Origin: Gammaproteobacteria bacterium
GTDB taxonomy: Bacteria; Pseudomonadota; Gammaproteobacteria; Pseudomonadales; UBA7434
Assembly (NCBI GenBank): GCA_024280785.1
Contig: JAJRPK010000132.1
Location: 1 to 16,864 of the forward strand
Direction: 5' to 3'
DNA length: 16,864 nt
Shown here: piece after piece, positions 13,951 to 16,864 of the stretch
How positions within the stretch are numbered: position 1 is the stretch's first letter
Layout of the letters: every line of letters starts with the position of its first letter
Notes under the pieces: model-generated
Seen by the model: the letters and a program-made list of their open reading frames with translations, nothing else
Databases searched by the model: none
What the model was told of the DNA's origin: nothing
Position numbers and translations under genes: made by a program

Positions 13951-15822
13951 ATGAAAGAGACTAATTCACTGCTGACGGGAATAAAGAGCTCGTCATTATC
14001 ACGTCGACGTTTTGTTACCGGTGTTACGGCGGGTGGTGCATTGATGGGACTGGGCATGGCTCCAGGTTTGTCCTTTGGATCGACGGCCAATAGCATCCGC
14101 CCGCAGACCTTGAGTGGTAAACAGTTTGATCTGAATATTGGTTATCAACAGGTTAACTTCACTGGGAAAGAGCGAATGGCCACTGCGGTGAATGGTTCTG
14201 TACCTTCGCCAATTTTACGCTGGCAAGAAGGTGAGCGCGTCACACTAAGGGTGACCAATCACCTGGCCCATGACAGTTCCATTCATTGGCATGGCATTAT
14301 TCTGCCGACCGATATGGATGGTGTGCCGGGGTTGAGTTTTGATGGCATTAAACCCGGCGAAACCTATAAATACCAGTTCGATGTCAATCAAAGCGGTACC
14401 TATTGGTACCACAGTCATTCAGGATTTCAGGAACAAACCGGGATGTACGGCGCTATTGTGATCGATCCCAAAGAACCCGACCCGGTCAGTTATGACCGTG
14501 ATTACGTGGTAGTACTCTCTGACTGGTCCGATGAAGCCCCTGAAGATCTCTACGCCAAATTGAAAAAAATGAGTGACTACTACAATTTTCGGGGGCGCAC
14601 TGCCGGGGACTTGTGGCGAGAAATTAAAGAGAAAGGGGTAGGGAAAACCTGGAACGAGCGCAGCATGTGGAATCAGATGCGTATGAGTGACAGGGATCTT
14701 TCCGATGTCACGGGTTATACCTACACCCACTTGATGAATGGGGCTACCCCGGATGATGGGTGGCTAGGTTTGTTCAAGCGTGGTGAAAAAATTCGTTTAC
14801 GTTTCATCAATGGTGCCGCCATGACCATCTTCGATGTCCGTATTCCCGGCTTAAAGATGACCGTTGTGGCCTCGGACGGTCAAAACATTGAGCCAGTTAC
14901 GATTGATGAATTTCGTATTGGTGTTGCGGAAACCTATGATGTTGTTGTTGAACCGAGCGATGACAGCGCCTATACCATTTTTGCCCAAAGTATTGACCGT
15001 ACCGGTTATGCTCGAGGCACATTAACACCGGACGTCAGTTGGGCCGCCGCCGTACCTGAAATGGATCCGGCTCCGCTGTTGGGGCACCGCGATATGGGCA
15101 TGGGCATGGATCATAGCATGCACGGGATGGCTGGGATGTCCGGTATGGCGGGTATGCAGGAAATGGATCACAGCAAGATGTCCGGTATGGCGGGTATGCA
15201 GGAAATGGATCACAGCAAGATGTCAGGCATGGATCACAGTCAGCATGGAGACAACGCTAAAAAATTGGGTAAAGCTGGCTATGTTAGCACCAGCCCGATT
15301 ACCCATATAAAAAGTGAATTTGGCCCCCATGTGGATATGCGTGCCGATAGCCCGCAGAGCGGCTTGAACGATCCCGGTATTGGCCTGCGTGACCATCAAC
15401 GCCTGTACGGTCGGCGCGTATTGACCTATGCGGACATCAAAAATCTCTATCCCACCATCGACCGCCGTGAACCCAGCCGGGAAATTGAGCTGCACCTTAC
15501 TGGCAATATGAGCCGTTATATGTGGTCGATCAACGGTATTAAATTTGCTGATGCGGATCCAGTGCAACTGAAGTACGGAGAGCGGGTTCGTATTACCCTG
15601 ATCAATGACACCATGATGACCCACCCCATTCATCTTCACGGCATGTGGAGTGAGCTGGAAACGGGCGATCCTAAATACATACCGCGCAAACATGTGGTAA
15701 TCGTGCAACCGGGTTCTAGAATTAGTTACTTGGTTACCGCAGATGCTATAGGGCGATGGGCTTATCACTGCCATTTGTTGTATCACATGCCGGGTATGTT
15801 CCGGGAAGTCAGGGTAAGTTAG
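13951..15822 (+). CDS. copA: Copper resistance multicopper oxidase CopA/PcoA
   Basis: CopA is a periplasmic multicopper oxidase that oxidises Cu(I) to the less permeant Cu(II) and binds several copper ions. The 623-residue product has a Tat signal (SLSRRRFVTGVTAGGALMG, residues 15-33), so it would be exported folded. Copper ligands are visible in H112-W-H114, Y-H154-S-H156, H558-P-I-H561-L-H563 and H606-C607-H608...H612. A Met/His-rich segment (about residues 382-432, many MDHSKMSGM units) contains an exact 14-residue tandem duplication and would bind Cu(I). The type 1 loop reads HCHLLYHMPGM, one residue shorter than the usual HxxxHxxxGM, so the axial Met would sit at Cys+9. AAGAGGAT precedes the ATG at 13951. 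copB follows. Confidence 0.95.
   Translation: MKETNSLLTGIKSSSLSRRRFVTGVTAGGALMGLGMAPGLSFGSTANSIRPQTLSGKQFDLNIGYQQVNFTGKERMATAVNGSVPSPILRWQEGERVTLRVTNHLAHDSSIHWHGIILPTDMDGVPGLSFDGIKPGETYKYQFDVNQSGTYWYHSHSGFQEQTGMYGAIVIDPKEPDPVSYDRDYVVVLSDWSDEAPEDLYAKLKKMSDYYNFRGRTAGDLWREIKEKGVGKTWNERSMWNQMRMSDRDLSDVTGYTYTHLMNGATPDDGWLGLFKRGEKIRLRFINGAAMTIFDVRIPGLKMTVVASDGQNIEPVTIDEFRIGVAETYDVVVEPSDDSAYTIFAQSIDRTGYARGTLTPDVSWAAAVPEMDPAPLLGHRDMGMGMDHSMHGMAGMSGMAGMQEMDHSKMSGMAGMQEMDHSKMSGMDHSQHGDNAKKLGKAGYVSTSPITHIKSEFGPHVDMRADSPQSGLNDPGIGLRDHQRLYGRRVLTYADIKNLYPTIDRREPSREIELHLTGNMSRYMWSINGIKFADADPVQLKYGERVRITLINDTMMTHPIHLHGMWSELETGDPKYIPRKHVVIVQPGSRISYLVTADAIGRWAYHCHLLYHMPGMFREVRVS
15136..15219 (+). repeat. Exact 42-bp tandem duplication inside copA
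   Basis: Bases 15136-15177 and 15178-15219 are identical. Each encodes the 14-residue unit MSGMAGMQEMDHSK. A third partial unit (MSGMDHS) follows. The copies have no synonymous differences, suggesting a recent duplication by slippage in the copper-binding segment. Confidence 0.9.
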
Positions 15823-15852
15823 GCCTATATTGATACTAGGAAAAGCGAAATC

Positions 15853-16581
15853 ATGAAAAAACGAATGGTTAAAAAAACGTTATCACTATCGACAGTATTA
15901 GCGTTAATGTTATCGATAGCCTCAAGCACGGTTGTTGCTGGGGCTCAAGATGATCCGTTGCTAACTACGATCATTGTTGACCAACTCGAAATCCGGGATG
16001 ATGAGGATGAAAACCCTTTTGTCTTGGAGGGGCAAGGGTGGATTGGTAAGGACCTGAAAAAACTTTGGATAAAAACGGATGCAGAGCGTACAGACAATAA
16101 AACGGAGGAGCTTGAAATACAAGTTTTGTACAGTCAGGCTGTTGCGACTTACTGGGATTTTCAGTTGGGCCTGCGCAAAGACTTTAAGCCCACGCCCGAT
16201 CGAAATTGGGCGGTGATAGGCTTTCAAGGACTCGCGCCTTATTTCTTTGAAGTCGATACAGCTTTGTTTGTGGGCGAAAGCGGTCGCACCGCGCTGCGGC
16301 TCGAAGCCGAATATGAGTTGCTGTTCACCCAGCGTCTGATTCTTACGCCAGATTTTGAAATCAATTTTTATGGGCAGAACGACGAAAGTATTGGCGTTGG
16401 TTCTGGCTTGTCTAATGTTGAGGTCGGTCTTCGTCTTCGCTATGAAATACGGCGCGAGTTTGCGCCTTATATCGGGATAAACTGGTCGAAAAAATTTGGC
16501 AATACCGCAGATTTTTCCCGAATGGAAAGTGTCGATGTTAGCGACACGCAGCTGGTGATGGGCGTTCGAGCCTGGTTTTAA
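15853..16581 (+). CDS. copB: Copper resistance protein B (outer membrane)
   Basis: CopB is an outer-membrane protein of plasmid- and chromosome-borne copper-resistance operons and works with CopA. The 242-residue product has a basic N-terminus and signal peptide (MKKRMVKKTLSLSTVLALML, cleavage near residues 28-32). It then shows family blocks: LEIRDDEDENPFVLEGQGWIG, LWIKTDAERTD, LEIQVLYSQAVATYWDFQLG, FFEVDTALFVGESGRTALRL, YELLFTQRLILTPDFEINFY, GSGLSNVEVGLRLRYEIRRE and FAPYIGINWSKKFG. It ends in Phe, as outer-membrane beta-barrels do. The Met/His-rich N-terminal extension of the P. syringae-type protein is absent, so the metal-binding part may have been taken over by the neighbours. AGGAAAAG lies upstream of the ATG, 30 bp after copA, in one operon. 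Confidence 0.93.
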   Translation: MKKRMVKKTLSLSTVLALMLSIASSTVVAGAQDDPLLTTIIVDQLEIRDDEDENPFVLEGQGWIGKDLKKLWIKTDAERTDNKTEELEIQVLYSQAVATYWDFQLGLRKDFKPTPDRNWAVIGFQGLAPYFFEVDTALFVGESGRTALRLEAEYELLFTQRLILTPDFEINFYGQNDESIGVGSGLSNVEVGLRLRYEIRREFAPYIGINWSKKFGNTADFSRMESVDVSDTQLVMGVRAWF

Positions 16582-16679
16582 TGGCCAGCTTTGTGCGTGA
16601 TTCATTGGTTGCCACATAAATTGTTAAGAGAAAATGACCATTAATTATTTCAAATAGATCTACTCGAGGAGATCAACAT

Positions 16680-16864
16680 ATGTCTATTAAATCAATTTTT
16701 ATTTCAATGCTATTGACGGGAGCTTTTGCAGGCGCGGTTTTTGCAGGAGGTACCCACGATCAAGGTCATGGTAAGCAAACCAAGGGTGGTCACCATGAGC
16801 AGAAGGAATCGGGGGGCGGGCATGCAGCGCATGATATGGAGGAGATGGGTCATGATGGTGGGCA
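16680..16864 (+). CDS. His-rich periplasmic protein, probable cupredoxin (3' end outside window)
   Basis: The visible 61 codons encode a signal peptide (MSIKSIFISMLLTGAFAGAV then FAG) followed by a Gly/His/Met-rich segment (THDQGHGKQ, GGHHEQKES, HAAHDMEEMGHDG). Proteins with such a beginning, placed after copAB, are often periplasmic cupredoxins with a His-rich N-terminal tail. The cupredoxin domain itself would lie beyond the window, so this is an expectation and not seen. The ATG at 16680 has GAGGAG eight bases upstream. The gene lies 98 bp after copB without a terminator. Confidence 0.75.
   Translation, partial: MSIKSIFISMLLTGAFAGAVFAGGTHDQGHGKQTKGGHHEQKESGGGHAAHDMEEMGHDGG

Noticed and set aside
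15223..15786. Long leftward frame opposite copA
   Set aside because: copA is a clear gene with conserved motifs on the other strand; the antisense frame has no recognisable features.
15961..16617. Long leftward frame opposite copB
   Set aside because: CopB motifs, signal peptide and operon position support the rightward frame only.
1..16864. CRISPR array, rRNA or phage structural genes
   Set aside because: No regularly spaced repeats, rRNA segments or phage genes were seen.

Overview
The window looks like the chromosome of a marine-type gammaproteobacterium of moderate GC. The left end carries the order lysC - csrA - tRNA-Ser(GCU), which is a familiar gammaproteobacterial neighbourhood, here preceded by a dapC-type aminotransferase. 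No organism name can be fixed from the sequence alone.

Layout. (1) 1-3624 is core genome: the 3' part of a succinyldiaminopimelate aminotransferase gene, aspartate kinase lysC, the global RNA-binding regulator csrA with a GGA-rich leader and a clear terminator, and tRNA-Ser(GCU) with its own terminator. (2) 3625-8676 is an accessory patch directly downstream of the tRNA: a decayed rve-type transposase tail, a complete HigBA/RelE-type toxin-antitoxin pair with a readable promoter and operator, a 139-bp segment bounded by perfect 12-bp inverted repeats, a leftward Tat-exported FAD oxidoreductase, an IS1182-family element whose transposase lost its C-terminal catalytic part, and a strong 17-bp hairpin. 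(3) 8677-9684 holds two leftward genes, a CBS-pair protein and a small secreted protein. (4) 10170-12765 holds a rightward set: an unusual protein joining a ribbon-helix-helix-like domain, a membrane segment and a c-type heme domain; a small three-helix membrane protein; and an NhaD-type Na+/H+ antiporter. (5) 12926-16864 is a copper-handling cluster: a Cys-rich secreted protein, a DUF411 lipoprotein, the CopA multicopper oxidase, the CopB outer-membrane protein, and the start of a His-rich, probably cupredoxin-type, periplasmic protein.

How the genes may work together. The copper genes form a periplasmic/outer-membrane detoxification set: CopA would oxidise Cu(I), and CopB, DUF411, the Cys-rich protein and the cupredoxin would bind or pass the metal. 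No copper regulator (CueR, CopRS) is visible. The most novel item is the RHH-TM-cytochrome c protein (10170-10766). It would place a DNA-binding-type domain in the cytoplasm and a covalent heme in the periplasm, and the heme domain appears to lack the usual distal Met. That layout would suit a membrane-tethered heme or redox sensor acting on transcription, but this is inference and untested.
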